Source: Chrysomallon squamiferum
Lineage: Eukaryota; Mollusca; Gastropoda; Neomphalida; Peltospiridae
Direction of reading: 5' to 3'
DNA: 42,500 bases
NCBI GenBank assembly: GCA_012295275.1
Contig: CM022677.1
Coordinates: 16,940,906 to 16,983,405, forward strand
Shown piece by piece: positions 1-11,171 of this stretch. Below the pieces are notes generated by a model. It ran no database searches. It was not told the DNA's origin and saw nothing but the letters and a program-made list of their open reading frames with translations. Within the stretch, counting starts at the first letter, position 1. The number at the start of each line of letters is the position of its first letter. The position numbers and the translations under genes are program-made.

Positions 1-860
1 ATTTAAGGACACAGATTTGTGTGCGTCAAAATTGTTGTTAACAACTGTTGAGATAAAATAAGAGTAAGTCTGTAGTCACCGCGTCAGGACTACATATTTA
101 CAATTAGCTGGAAGTGCTATTTTATATAGACAATCCTATAAACAGAATAACATGTGCCAGCTATTGTTTCACTTTCCCGTTCGATCTGTATACGACTTCT
201 TTTTTCCTTTTCCCCTTTCTGTTATTATTATTAAACCAGTTTGATGTTTAAAAATATCACTTAAAATAGAGCAGCTTTGTAAAGTCTCATGAAAAGCCAC
301 TACGATACAAATGCATGAATATAAAGCAATGAAAACCAGCGAAGCGATAATTTACTGGCCCTTATGACACTTTTATAGTAAAGCTATTCACATAGAAAAT
401 AAATGATAACTACACCTTAATTTGCTTGCTGTGTTGCATATATTATAATGATCCATTAAATAATTTAATAAAAGTCACAATAAGTCTTATTGACATTTCA
501 GATAAAGTGGAGGGATACAGTGTGTGTTGGCTACAATGTGGACAGAAATGGTGTAGAAAGTAGGACATGGTGAACAGAAAGAGGGTAGTAAGAGGACGCC
601 AAACGACAGTAGTATTGAGTGTTAAGATAGTTTTAAGGGTGTTTTAAACAGGTTTTTCTTTGACAATAAAATGTCCCGCATTTCAGGGATTAATGAGTCG
701 TAGAGAACAGCATTTATTAATGACACGTTCTAAATACGCTGTTATTTTAACAGGATGATATTCTTACATGAAAATATTTACAGGAATTGCTAATCTTAAC
801 ATTAAATTTAACCTTAAATCAACACTAACACCAAACCTTATGAAGTTAGTTGAGTAAAAG
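1..860. other. intergenic, no gene seen
   Basis: AT-rich, moderately complex sequence. Both strands show only short open frames with no recognisable motif. A C/A-rich stretch near 800-840 loosely resembles one near 2770-2820, which may be a shared dispersed repeat, but the match is too weak to name. Confidence 0.5.
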
Positions 861-863
861 CAC

Positions 864-993
864 TCACACACACACACACACACACACGTCTACCTTTCAT
901 CAATTAGCTTCCTAAGGGATTTTATGTCTGAACAAAGATGGCTGTCTCGGTTAAGATTATTTCATCGACACACACGCACATGCACAAACACAT

Positions 994-1056
<63 letters not shown>
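864..1056. repeat. (CA)n microsatellites
   Basis: Two CA runs (about 864-888 and 968-1056), the second interrupted by CG steps. They create spurious TH-rich reading frames that should not be read as genes. Confidence 0.95.
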
Positions 1057-1059
<3 letters not shown>

Positions 1060-1484
1060 TTAACATAACTACATATATATTTTTTTTATGCCGGCTATTT
1101 TTTTGGTGTTTTTTTTACTTTAATCGCAAGGTCAGTGGATCAAGTTACATCCAACACGTAGTTTGTTTCTCATGTAGATCAGATAAAAACAGTGTGTCAC
1201 AGTAGAACTCTGGTATATATTTTACACACATACACCCAACATACACACACATACATAACAAATAAAATAAAATAAAACAATATAGAATACATTGTAGTTT
1301 CAATATTGCTGCCTACCTGAAAAGTCCTGATTGGTAATTCCTTAGAAGATTTCCATTTAATGGTTAAACTATTGATCACTGAGGAGAAGGACCTAAAAAT
1401 AAATAAAATAAAATAATATAAATTAAATTAAATAAGACAGATCATATAAAAATGTGGCATACTTTTTCAAGTAGCACATAGAAC

Positions 1485-1745
1485 TACAATAGAATGATGA
1501 CGAATATGATGATGATATTGATAATTATGATGATGATGGTGATAATAATAATGGAATTAATTTAACACTACTATTACTAACATTCTAACATCAGCGGCTG
1601 CTATCGCTATACTACTAGTACTGCCACTTCCACTATTGAAACTCATACTATTACATCGACTGGGCCTATTACAAGTATAATATTATCACTATTACCACTA
1701 CCACTACAGATTTATTAATGTATGCATTACAAAAAGTATTATCAT
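1485..1745. repeat. local duplication A, copy 1
   Basis: An imperfect trinucleotide-like tract (GATGAT, then ACTACTACTGCC-type words, then sequence running into a T-rich end). It matches 4240-4455 in the same order and orientation. A further match at 2030-2080 versus 4845-4890 (the AAATGTGAACGTGA-type block) suggests the duplicated unit runs to about 2.08 kb, with the foldback element at 1.84 kb overlapping or inserted in it. Confidence 0.6.
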
Positions 1746-1840
1746 TATTTGCATTTTTTTTCTTTTTTCTAATGTTGTTTTATCCTCCGTTAGCCACAGT
1801 CTCAGAAATGAAAATTAACTGTGCACAGATCATCAGAAAC

Positions 1841-2111
1841 ATTTGTGTATATTTCGATATGTTGGATATTCGCTTACAGCGTTCAAACTGAACCAGTAAG
1901 AACTCTGTAGTGCACCGATATATGAGGAGGTCACCATGTTGTAATTGTACAAACAGCTCATGTTCCCTAGGTCAGATTTTGCAATATAGGCAATATGTGC
2001 AAAATAATGGCTGAACTCCCAAAATGTGAACGTGATTGTAAATGTGAACGTGATTCTGTAAGGTAGTTTAATAGTTGACATAATAACTATCTTTATTGTT
2101 GTATTTGCTGC

Positions 2112-2183
<72 letters not shown>

Positions 2184-2508
2184 TTCATTCATTCATTCAT
2201 TTATTATAGTAAACAATGTTATACTAGTAACCAATTCTGTTAGTTTTATGTTATTTTTAATTTAGAATTCACATTCGCACTATAGGCAATATGTGCAAGA
2301 TAATGGCCGAACTCGAAAAATATTTATACAAAATGCTTTTTAATTTTAACTTTTTTTGGGAGAAAACACGTCTCCCAAAATATGACCTAGGGAACATGGG
2401 TTATTTGCATATTTTCAAAATGGCGACCTCCTCAAATTTCAGAGTTCTTACTGGTTGAGTATAAACGCTGTAAACGAATATCCAACATACACAAACATAC
2501 ACAAACGG
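1841..2508. mobile_element. foldback / MITE-like element with long inverted repeats
   Basis: The left arm (about 1841-1978) and right arm (about 2383-2507) are inverted copies of each other. They share the exact 16-base match at 1959-1974 and 2383-2398 (CATGTTCCCTAGGTCA and its complement), plus the GTTGGATATTCG, TTACAGCGTT and CCAGTAAGAACTCTG blocks. Inside, a roughly 33-base block starting TATAGGCAATATGTGC occurs twice in direct orientation (1985-2017 and 2281-2313), and a 9-bp hairpin (TTTTGGGAG / CTCCCAAAA) sits at 2356-2381. No transposase frame is present, so it looks non-autonomous. Superfamily is not assigned. A (TTA)n/(TTTA)n run at 2112-2205 sits in the middle. Confidence 0.65.
2112..2205. 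repeat. (TTA)n followed by (TTTA)n and (TTCA)n
   Basis: About 57 bases of pure TTA, then tetranucleotide units. It lies between the two inverted arms of the foldback element. Confidence 0.95.
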
Positions 2509-2509
2509 G

Positions 2510-2955
2510 GATAAATTTAAAACCAAATAACCTTTCTTTTTACAATTTAATTCCACTGAAGAAAAGTAAGTTAACAAAAGTGCACATTTAATATAATGAC
2601 ATCATGGTAAAGATACATTTAAAAACTATTTTTTTGAGGGTTTTTAAATATATTTTTCAGAAGGTAGTCTCGTGACCATGCTATCATGTTACAGATATGG
2701 TTGTATCTGATGTAGGTCAGATGAGAATACAAGTATACCCGAGTGTTGTTTACGACAATCTGACAAGGTCATTGTTAAATCTACTCTTAAACCAACTCTA
2801 ATACCAACCCTGAATTAGTTCTAAATGCAACAACGTTTCTCATATTACTTACATGAATCTTAACTCTACGTCTGCCTACCTAAACATTTTCATAATTTTA
2901 TCTCAAAGTCAAATAATATCGATATTATTATTAATAAAAATACGAAATTCCTACA

Positions 2956-3011
<56 letters not shown>

Positions 3012-3215
3012 ACATAATTTATGGACAGTTCTGACAAACCTGTTAGATATCTAAAAACGGGTTTAACAAAATTCACCCAAATATTTATTGCACTGATGAA
3101 ATATATTAGATGAAATATAATGCTGATTTGTTTTAAGCAGATAATAGCACGACATAAAATAAATCGCAACGAAATATAAATACCTGCAAATTTAAAAATT
3201 GCCGGCTGCAGATCT
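2510..3215. other. intergenic with (TTA)n
   Basis: No gene seen. A (TTA)n run occupies about 2959-3008. The roughly 25 bases just before it (AAAAATACGAAATTCCTACA, then TT) recur directly before another (TTA)n at 21372-21395, so the microsatellite is attached to a shared repeat end. Confidence 0.6.
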
Positions 3216-3437
3216 GAAACACCTCCTTCTTGGTGAGTAGTAATACCTGGAACTGAGAACTTTCTGTTTGACAAGGTCACTGAAACACTTCCTTCTTGGT
3301 GAGTAGTTATACCTGGAACTGAGAACTTTCTGTTTGACAAGGTCACTGAAACACTTCCTTCTTGGTGAGTAGTTATACCTGGAACTGAGAACTTTCTGTT
3401 TGACAAGGTCACTGAAATACTTTCTGTGTGTGGCTGC
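3216..3437. repeat. 66-bp minisatellite, 3 full units plus a partial
   Basis: Units start at 3216, 3282 and 3348, and a fourth diverging one starts at 3414. The period is exactly 66 bases. The first unit carries a few substitutions; units two and three are nearly identical. Because 66 is a multiple of three, two minus-strand frames stay open and give 22-residue peptide repeats (one contains SNRKFSVPGITTHQEG). That openness follows from the period and does not by itself show coding. A single diverged relative of the unit lies at 4620-4680. Confidence 0.9.
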
Positions 3438-3439
3438 TA

Positions 3440-3990
3440 AGAAAGTCGTGATAAACACGTGACTGAAATTAGATACATTAAAAATTGCTCAACTTGTCAC
3501 GGTACAGTTTGTGCAGTGTAATGTAACGTATAGTTAAAAACCTGTTAAAGAAACAAACAGTTATAAATCTGTCATTCATTATTTTGTCTGTGAAATATTT
3601 ATATTTTTTCTCAGAAAGTGTATTTATGAAAAGTTATCGTTAACTGTTATGTAGGTCAGATGAAAAAAAATAAATAAATAATGTATTAATAGTTCTGACG
3701 ACAAGAAGCGTTATAGTAGAATCGTTTAAACTGATACGTTTTTTCTGTGTACATACTCTGAGTCAAAGTGATCTAAACACAGACGCTACAAATACCACCT
3801 TTATTTTGTTTTAGTATTTCTTTTTAATTATTATTTATTTATCTGTTTCACTTATTTCTTTTTAACTTATATACTGGTATTTTTGTTTGTTTCTTTCTTT
3901 CATTTTCTTTTCTTTTCTTTCCTTTTCTTTTATTTCACTACAAAAAATACAGTATAATATAGAATACAGTTAATACGTGCTAACAAAAAA
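3440..3990. other. intergenic, no gene seen
   Basis: AT-rich sequence with a pyrimidine-rich TTTCTTTTC tract at 3890-3935. No supported coding region. The part just after the minisatellite (3400-3480) resembles 4650-4740. Confidence 0.5.

Positions 3991-3991
<1 letters not shown>

Positions 3992-4060
<69 letters not shown>
3992..4060. repeat. (CT)n then (TA)n compound microsatellite
   Basis: CT from about 3992 to 4040, passing directly into TA to 4060. Confidence 0.95.
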
Positions 4061-4239
4061 ATAATTAAAATTAAAATAAAATTAATGTCTCAAAATATAG
4101 AACTGTACAAAATATCATTAAAAACGACGACAGTATCAATAATAATCATAATAATAACAACAACATAAAAGAAAATAGGAAGAACATGTATAATTATTAA
4201 TTTACAACTATATGACTTCCAAATCGCTAATAGAACTAC

Positions 4240-4889
4240 ATTAAAATTATGACGAATATGACCATGATGATGATGATGAAGATGATGATAATGAAAATAT
4301 TTTAACACTATTACAAATACTACTACTATGATGCTGCTACAGCTACTACTACTGCCATTTCTACTATTTGATGCACTGGTACTATTGCAAGTACTGCTTT
4401 TATCATAATTATATAATTGTATTTATTTATGTATTCTAACAGTATTTTATTTTTGTCGGGGAGTAATAGACCACAGAAATCCGATGTAATTAAGAAAATG
4501 TCACACAATGACAATGATAAAATACAACACAGGATTAGTTATGGCTGATGCAATAGACAGAAATATTCTAAATCTTAACAAAATATGAAACACCTACAAA
4601 TGTCAAGTACGTCCTTGTCTCTGACTGGTCTTACTGGAACTGATACGTTTCTGTTTGGCAAGGTCACTGAAATGTATTCTGCGTTTGTTGTTAGTAACAT
4701 CGTTTGCTCGTAAAAACATCTCTGAAATCTAATATCGTACAAGTCACTCTAGAAGGGTAGGACCGCTGTATTATGTTTTCCATTCTAATGTCGATATCAG
4801 TTTAATTGTTATGTGCTTCTGTTGACGAAGCAACTGACATTGCTGAAAATGTGAATGTGACACTCTAAGGTAATTTAATAAGGGGCAGA

Positions 4890-4890
<1 letters not shown>
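4240..4890. repeat. local duplication A, copy 2
   Basis: Homologous in order and orientation to 1485-1745 (imperfect ATG/CTA trinucleotide tract) and, at 4845-4890, to 2030-2080. It also includes a lone diverged unit of the 66-bp minisatellite at 4620-4680, so the duplicated neighbourhood includes the minisatellite precursor. No gene is seen in it. Confidence 0.6.
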
Positions 4891-5379
<489 letters not shown>

Positions 5380-5489
5380 AGTATTCTTGAGCATATTACA
5401 TATGTAGTATTTGATAATAAATACAGTTTCATATTACTATATCATAAAAGAAAATTAATGTGTTTCCAAACAGATTTATTATTTTTTAT

Positions 5490-6000
5490 TCATTCATTTA
5501 TTTGTTTATTTTTCATAAAAAAGCTTCTTTTTAACAATTTTAATCTAAAAGCTTGTCTATTCAAGTCAATATTTGGGAAATTAAGAACTTCGTTATTAGC
5601 TTCTCCAATTACTGTGTTACATTTTGTTTGAAATATTCTTTCATCCCATAAAAAATCTAAAATTAACTTTTTCAATTTGAATTTTGCCCATTTTCAAAAT
5701 TCATCGTTCTAAAAGCGTATTGATAACTACAGACCTACCACGCAACGCTAGTTTACGCATTTAATAAACTATGCAAAAGTTCGCAAACTATAACGTATAA
5801 AATAGCAGATAATCGACATTTTCTAAGAGAAATTCTATTTCAAAGAATTTAGATAAATGTCCGGTAATTTTTAAAGCACTGAAAAAAAAAATAATGTGAC
5901 ACTCCATCAAATGCTTTCTCAAAGCCAATATTTAGTAAATATAAAGGTATTATTTCATATTTACTGTAATTTACGTCTGCTATCGCTGCAATATTTTCTG
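5490..6000 (-). mobile_element. LINE reverse transcriptase fragment (L1/Tx1-like), decayed
   Basis: Read on the minus strand from 6000 down, broken frames give reverse transcriptase landmarks in the correct order. First comes a segment ending IGFEKAFDGVSHY (about 5990-5890; the FEKAFD block of LINE RTs, with G in place of the first D). Next is CRLSAILYVIVCELLHSLLN (about 5825-5765; equivalent to the G-C-P-L-S-P-L-L block). Then ALRGRSVVINTLLER (about 5750-5705; the LRGR-VIN block after the palm). Last is LILDFLWDERIFQTK and FPNIDLNRQAFRLKLLKR (5675-5490; the FLW region). The catalytic YADD segment is missing and stop codons and frameshifts intervene, so it is a dead, internally deleted copy. 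Long CT and GA runs lie on either side. Clade assignment is inferred from motif order. Confidence 0.75.
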
Positions 6001-6065
6001 ATATATATATATGTATGTACGTATGTTTATATCAATCTATTTATCCACAAATTTGTTTATGTAGG

Positions 6066-6176
<111 letters not shown>

Positions 6177-6179
6177 AAT

Positions 6180-6576
6180 AACAAATATATGCCATGGTCA
6201 CTCACATCATCTGAAACACCGTAGAAAAAACAATAATTATATGATATACACTTTAATCAGCTGCTTTTTGTTATTTTTTTCTCTCACATATTCAGAATGT
6301 TACTCTATTGTGAGATGAAATTGTTAATATAATTTTGATATATAAAAAACACTGTTTTGTCTTTATTACTGTGTTATGCGAACATGTATTCTATTGCTTT
6401 TACGTTTGCTAATTCTTTTGTAACCTTGTGTGTATATATGTGTGTATGTGTGTCTCTATGTATCTGAAGTTAGTGTTTATTCCTATACACATCCGTGCGG
6501 ACTTCAGCACTCGCAGCTGTGAAATAAAATATTTAACAGCAAGTACACTAAAAACATATGTTTTGGCTTAGTTTGA

Positions 6577-6626
<50 letters not shown>

Positions 6627-6724
6627 TATTATTATTGTTATTATTACTACTATTATTATTAATCACAATAATAATAATAAATAAAATTATACAAAACGTA
6701 GCATAATAAAAAAATAAATCGGAA
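6180..6724. other. intergenic with (TTA)n
   Basis: No gene seen. (TTA)n sits at about 6580-6627. A block near 6495-6530 (CCGTGCGGACTTCAGC...) resembles 20553-20586 in the same orientation, a short shared repeat. Confidence 0.5.
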
Positions 6725-7038
6725 TTTTAAAATGACATCTGTTGAACCAAAGTATTTAATTTAAATATTGTAAATATAAAGAAAAAGATGGACAACAACA
6801 AGAAGAAAGAGTAGAAGATGAAGACAAAAATGTATAATCACATCAACACATCAATCAATGTAACTTAAGTAATATTTTCAAATTCCTTCATTTCCTGATA
6901 CATAATTTGATCCTTATTCTGACATTATATATGTTTGTGTATGTATATATATATGTATGTAGGTGTATATGTGTGTGTGTGTATATATATATATATCAAA
7001 ATATCTGTGTACATAATCTTTTCTTAGTTTTAAATATT

Positions 7039-7185
7039 GACTTTAATAAAAGTTATGACGTTTATATTATATCTGAAGATGTCTTTTTTAGTGCTTCAAA
7101 AATAGGAACTCTAAAACTAAACCGATTCATCTTTTTTAATATTAGGCAGTACGGGCAGAAAAGGAAAAAATTCCTGAATTTATAA
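7039..7185 (+). other. short frame conserved between duplicate copies, unknown
   Basis: A plus-strand frame reads DFNKSYDVYIISEDVFFSAS and then continues to a stop at 7185. The equivalent place in copy 2 (33348-33427) reads NFNNYYDAYMTYEGIFLSAY in the same frame with no indel over about 66 bases. Upstream in both copies is simple-sequence DNA. I do not recognise the product. The Y-D-(V/A)-(Y)-(I/M) word faintly recalls box 1 of TIR domains, but the stretch is too short to claim this. It may be a decayed exon or only shared repeat DNA. Confidence 0.25.
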
Positions 7186-7479
7186 AAACATATATTAGCA
7201 TGGATCAATGATTTTTTTTTTTGTTGTATTTATTAAATCCAACTAAAGCAACTCATTGCTTGCATACATAATAGTACAGGTTTTACAAGATGAATGCTTT
7301 TTGTTTTAATGAAAAAGACCAAAACATTATTTTTTAACAACTTTTTTTGTTTTTTTTTCTTCTTTTCTTTTAAAAAAACAATTAAATTAAAAATAACAAT
7401 AATAATTTCAGGTCAAGCATCTAAATGACACGTGAATAATTTGCTTTTTACAGGTAAATATGATCTCTAATACATTCAG

Positions 7480-7509
7480 AATGGAAATAATATATATATT
7501 ATTTCCATT
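7480..7509. repeat. 30-bp perfect palindrome
   Basis: Every base from 7480 to 7509 pairs with its partner around an ATATAT centre (arms AATGGAAATAATATA). It could extrude as a cruciform. A partial AT-rich echo follows at 7515-7540. Confidence 0.85.
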
Positions 7510-7851
7510 TCCAATATATATATATTATAATGGCTTCAAGTACTGGTATACAGAAATGTATTTAGAACTGTTTGTTATGGAATTTTGCCAGAATAACGTG
7601 TCCATATTACAGTACATAGTGCAAAATTGATTGCATTATGAAGCAATATATTCTGAACAAAATAAGAAACTTCTGCTAAATTTGCTTGAACATAACTTGA
7701 TGAAAACAAACAGGCAGAATAATTGTTATATTTGCATTTAAAGAGTTTCCATCATGCATTGTTTGGTGCCAAAATTAATTATAGCCAGTGAATAAGAGAA
7801 ACTGACAGAAATTGTGATCGAGTGTGGTAATGGTTAAAAAAGACAATTAAA

Positions 7852-7852
<1 letters not shown>

Positions 7853-7894
<42 letters not shown>
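7853..7894. repeat. poly-A run
   Basis: About 42 A residues directly abutting the end of the Tc1 transposase fragment. Confidence 0.97.
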
Positions 7895-7895
<1 letters not shown>

Positions 7896-8279
7896 AATAA
7901 CGGATATAACCACCTCTTGAATTGACCACTGCAGTGAATCACAGGTGCATAGAATTGACTAAAGTGTTGATTTCTGACACTGGAATACTGTTCCATTCTT
8001 GAATGAGCGCTAGGCGAAGTTTGTTGATGGGTTTGGTTCGATTACGAACAGTTTGCCCACTGATTCGGTCAGTATGAAGCCCTGGTGTGTGAGCAGCAGT
8101 AACAGTGGCAGAATCTATAGTGTTCATGATATAGCATGCGTTGAAACACGAGGACGTCCACGAAGTAGTGGTATCGCTCGACTGGAACTCCCAACACGCC
8201 TTGCAACGTCTTCTGTCGACAAGCCAGCATCAAGCATGCCAACTGCCGTTTCGCGTAAATTATTGGGAATTTTTGGCAT
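7895..8279 (-). mobile_element. Tc1-like transposase remnant, internally deleted
   Basis: On the minus strand an ATG at 8279 opens MPKIPNNLRETAVGMLDAGL followed by STEDVARRVGSSSRAI, the N-terminal helix-turn-helix start of Tc1-type transposases. A GRPRVST-like linker and a stop follow near 8128. Reading resumes in a second frame (8127-7939) with TVTAAHTPGLHTDRISGQTV and RLALIQEWNSIPVSEINTLV, ending in the family's usual tail (NSMHLRFTAVVNSRGGYIRY, crossing one stop). The DDE catalytic core between the DNA-binding region and the tail is absent, so the copy cannot code for an active transposase. Terminal inverted repeats were not resolved, and the downstream end runs into a 42-base A-run. It sits inside copy 1 of the segmental duplication and has no counterpart in copy 2. 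Confidence 0.85.
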
Positions 8280-8599
8280 ACCAAAAATTCTACAATGTAA
8301 AAAACGTTTTTTTATTTTTTTATTTTTTTTCGGGGGGGGTGTTACAATTTTTTTTTTCCCCGTTTTCGTTCACTTTACAACAACACCAGTAAGAGAAGTA
8401 CACATCTGACATGTCGAACCATGCATGAACGTGCAAAGTGAGTTTCACATTGTAGGCGATTAACAATGTAAAAATTATCGATACAAGTCATAAATCCTGA
8501 TAATACATCTCAAGGCTAATACTACCTGTATAATTTCATTCTTTAAACAACAACTATTGTATGTACACTTCGGAAGTTTATTTTTTGTTGTTCAGTATA

Positions 8600-8900
8600 T
8601 GTTGAAAAGTTTGTAAACACTGACCGGTGTCGGACGCCGCCATCTTGAATTTCGGCCGAAACCGTCATATCGGGCTTTCAGCTTCCAAATTTAACACATT
8701 TACGTCTATTTTCTGTAATTGTTTTAATGACTAACTCTAATAAAAGGTATGGATGATTCTTCATATTACAAAACCATGGGGCAGACACAGTTTGTGCCGG
8801 TACGAGTTATCTTTCTTGTTGATCCATGTTACATAAACAAATGCAATCGGAAACATCTAGCTTTAACTGACAGTGAAAATAGTTTTAAAATAAGTCTTCT
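8600..8900. other. intergenic, relatively CpG-rich patch
   Basis: Compared with its surroundings this patch is less AT-rich and has several CpG steps (for example GTCGGACGCCGCCATCTTG and TTCGGCCGAAACCGTC). No reading frame supports a gene. It could be a decayed promoter or first exon, or a repeat. It has no obvious counterpart in copy 2 of the segmental duplication. Confidence 0.3.
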
Positions 8901-8967
8901 CATAATAATAAATGAAAATAAATGAAAATAAAAATAACAAGAAAAGAACACAAATTGTGTAATATTA

Positions 8968-8975
8968 CTTACCAG
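8968..8975 (-). promoter_or_regulatory. candidate 5' splice donor (minus strand)
   Basis: On the minus strand the sequence reads ATGTCTG|GTAAGTAATATTA, a strong donor consensus preceded by an ATG. The same CTG|GTAAGTAATATTA is kept in copy 2 near 33826-33834, where the ATG is not preserved. This hints at an old first exon carried by the duplication. No downstream exon could be confirmed. Confidence 0.25.
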
Positions 8976-9177
8976 ACATGAATGAAAATATTCATGACGC
9001 ATAAATTATCGTCTGCTTTTCGTAACATCTTATTTAAAAAAAAACATGAAGTTATAACGTAAAATGCGGAAAAAAATGGCGTCTAAACTACGGACATATA
9101 ATTATATATATGACTCAATAGGAGAAGCAGTTTAATTACAGTTCAGCAAACTTCTAATAGAAAAAGATTTTTCTTCA

Positions 9178-9357
9178 TTATTTATTTATTATATTATATT
9201 ATATTATGTATATATAATTATTATTTACTTATTTATTTATTATATTATATTATGTATATATAATTATTATTTACATATTTATTTATTTATTATATTATAT
9301 TATATTATATTATGTATATATAATTATTATTTACTTATTTATTTATTTATTTATTCT
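9178..9357. repeat. AT-rich tandem repeat, about 3 units
   Basis: Three successive copies of a roughly 55-65-base unit built from TTATATTATATTATG, TATATATAATTATTATTTAC and TTATTTATTTAT blocks, differing in the number of internal pentamers. Confidence 0.8.
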
Positions 9358-10071
9358 TATTTATCTAATGATAATAATTTTTGCTAATGTTATTTTTTAG
9401 TCTGTTTACCTGACCAAATGGAAAATCTGTGTGTAGGTGCATGCCTCTATACCACACAAAAAATATTTCAAAAATGTCATGGGAGATGGCTATTTTTATT
9501 ACTGGAAGAATTATGATAATGTGGCTTACATCAAAATCTAAGTCCATTTCATCCACCTCTAAAACAATAAATAATATGAAATAAAAATCAGTTTAAACTG
9601 TAATTTTGTCAGGATTTTTTATTTGAATAATAAACTGTGTAAAATAAACTGAGCCTATTTGCATTAATTAATTAAGACTCATAATAATCATTAATAAAAT
9701 AATAATAATCTGTCTTTTTCCATATACAGACACCCAGCAGGTATTGTCTACCTAATACTTCTAAACATTAATTAATGTTTGTGTGCATCAAAGCATGGAA
9801 AATAGTAAGATGTCACTGATTCACCTACTCATAATGTTTCAGAATTTGAAGCTCCTCAGAATTTTCAATTTCTGATAATGGCACCTAAACCTTTAATATA
9901 ATTTAAGATAATATTAAAATTCCAACCTTATTGATACTCTTTATTAAACTCTGCAGTCATGCTACATTATTTTTAAAGTGCAGCAAGCACTTATATTTTT
10001 ATATTGAGCTCAATGAGCACTTTTTTTTAATAATAATCTTTATTACTTTCATATATTCATTTAATTAGTAT

Positions 10072-10199
10072 ACTTAAGAAATGAACCCAGGCTAAATATG
10101 TAGTTGTTGTACACATGACTGAGTGTTATAGTACTTAAGAACTGAACCCAGGCTAAATATGTAGTTGTTGTACACATGACTGAGTGTTGTAGTACTTAA
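10072..10199. repeat. 60-bp tandem duplication
   Basis: Two nearly identical 60-base units (starting at about 10075 and 10135; AAGAA-TGAACCCAGGC...). The flanking sequence continues in copy 2 at 37455-37490 without this block, so it arose or inserted after the segmental duplication. Confidence 0.85.
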
Positions 10200-10999
10200 C
10201 AAAGGCAGTGACAGTAAACTGTAGAATTTATGCAAGTCCAAAATGAGCACATTTCACACAACATGGGTTACTTTTCATTTTACCTGTCCAGCAATGTATG
10301 CATTTATAATTACATTTAGAACAAGATGCAACATAATCCAGAGCTAAAGAAAAGATGCTCATTTAACATGTCAGTCAAACTCTGTTTCAAGACATTTATT
10401 AATTCCTTGTGAGTTGAATAACAGTTGTATTTTTTATTTTTTATTTATTTATTTTTTATTTTTATTATTATTATTATTTTTTATTTTTTATTTAGCTTTT
10501 TTTTTTTTTTTTTAATCAACTATATTACACAACATCAACTTGAAGATTCATAAAATATTTCTAGAAATATAAAATGTCTTCTCATAAAAAAAACTGAAAT
10601 AACACCAGACGAGAATGACATACCTTACAACTAAGCTGAAAAGCAAAAGCAAAAGAAAGACTCATAGACTGTATTATTTGTCTGACCTTCTGATCTGCTA
10701 TATTGAAATTGAATTATTTATTTAAACATTCCTTGAAACTGTCTTATGATATGAAGTTACATACATACTCTTTTCTTGTAAGGCATAAAATGATCTAAAA
10801 CAATGGAAAATGGTATAAATAGTATTTGAGATTATTTCACAACCAAGTAAATGTCTTTCTTACAGGAAATACAGGCTGAACATATCCAATCTGACTTGTT
10901 TCCATTTTGGCGTATAAGGAGATAGACTGATTTTTGATTTAAACAAGAATTCCACTTGCTGATCAACAAAACTATTCTAATTTCACAATTTATGTTAAG

Positions 11000-11132
11000 C
11001 AGTCTATAACCTGTATTATATCTGACTGTGACAAGAGGATATCTATTTGCATATATATAACCTGGGTATATATAAAAAACCATTTTTGGATAAATCATAT
11101 ATCTTTTTAAATTATATTTTATATATATATAT

Positions 11133-11171
<39 letters not shown>

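Larger units (their letters stand above)
6725..11000. repeat. large segmental duplication, copy 1
   Basis: Collinear, same-orientation homology to about 32995-37860. Matching blocks: 6725-6800 with 32995-33050; 7035-7110 with 33348-33420; 8940-9150 with 33790-33990; 9575-9690 with 35215-35310; 9860-10080 plus 10195-10230 with 37245-37490; 10795-10960 with 37655-37810. The blocks are diverged and separated by indels. Copy 1 contains insertions that I do not see in copy 2, including the Tc1 remnant (7895-8279) and a 60-bp tandem duplication (10072-10199). No convincing intact gene lies inside. Confidence 0.75.

Noticed and set aside
9410-9560. Minus-strand exon-like frame with AG before and GTAAAC after (VDEMDLDFDVSHIIIILPVI...)
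   Set aside because: The corresponding place in duplication copy 2 (about 35090-35160) is homologous but has no open frame, so coding is unlikely.
10832-11098. 88-codon minus-strand frame
   Set aside because: The homologous block at 37655-37810 does not keep the frame, and no motif is recognisable.
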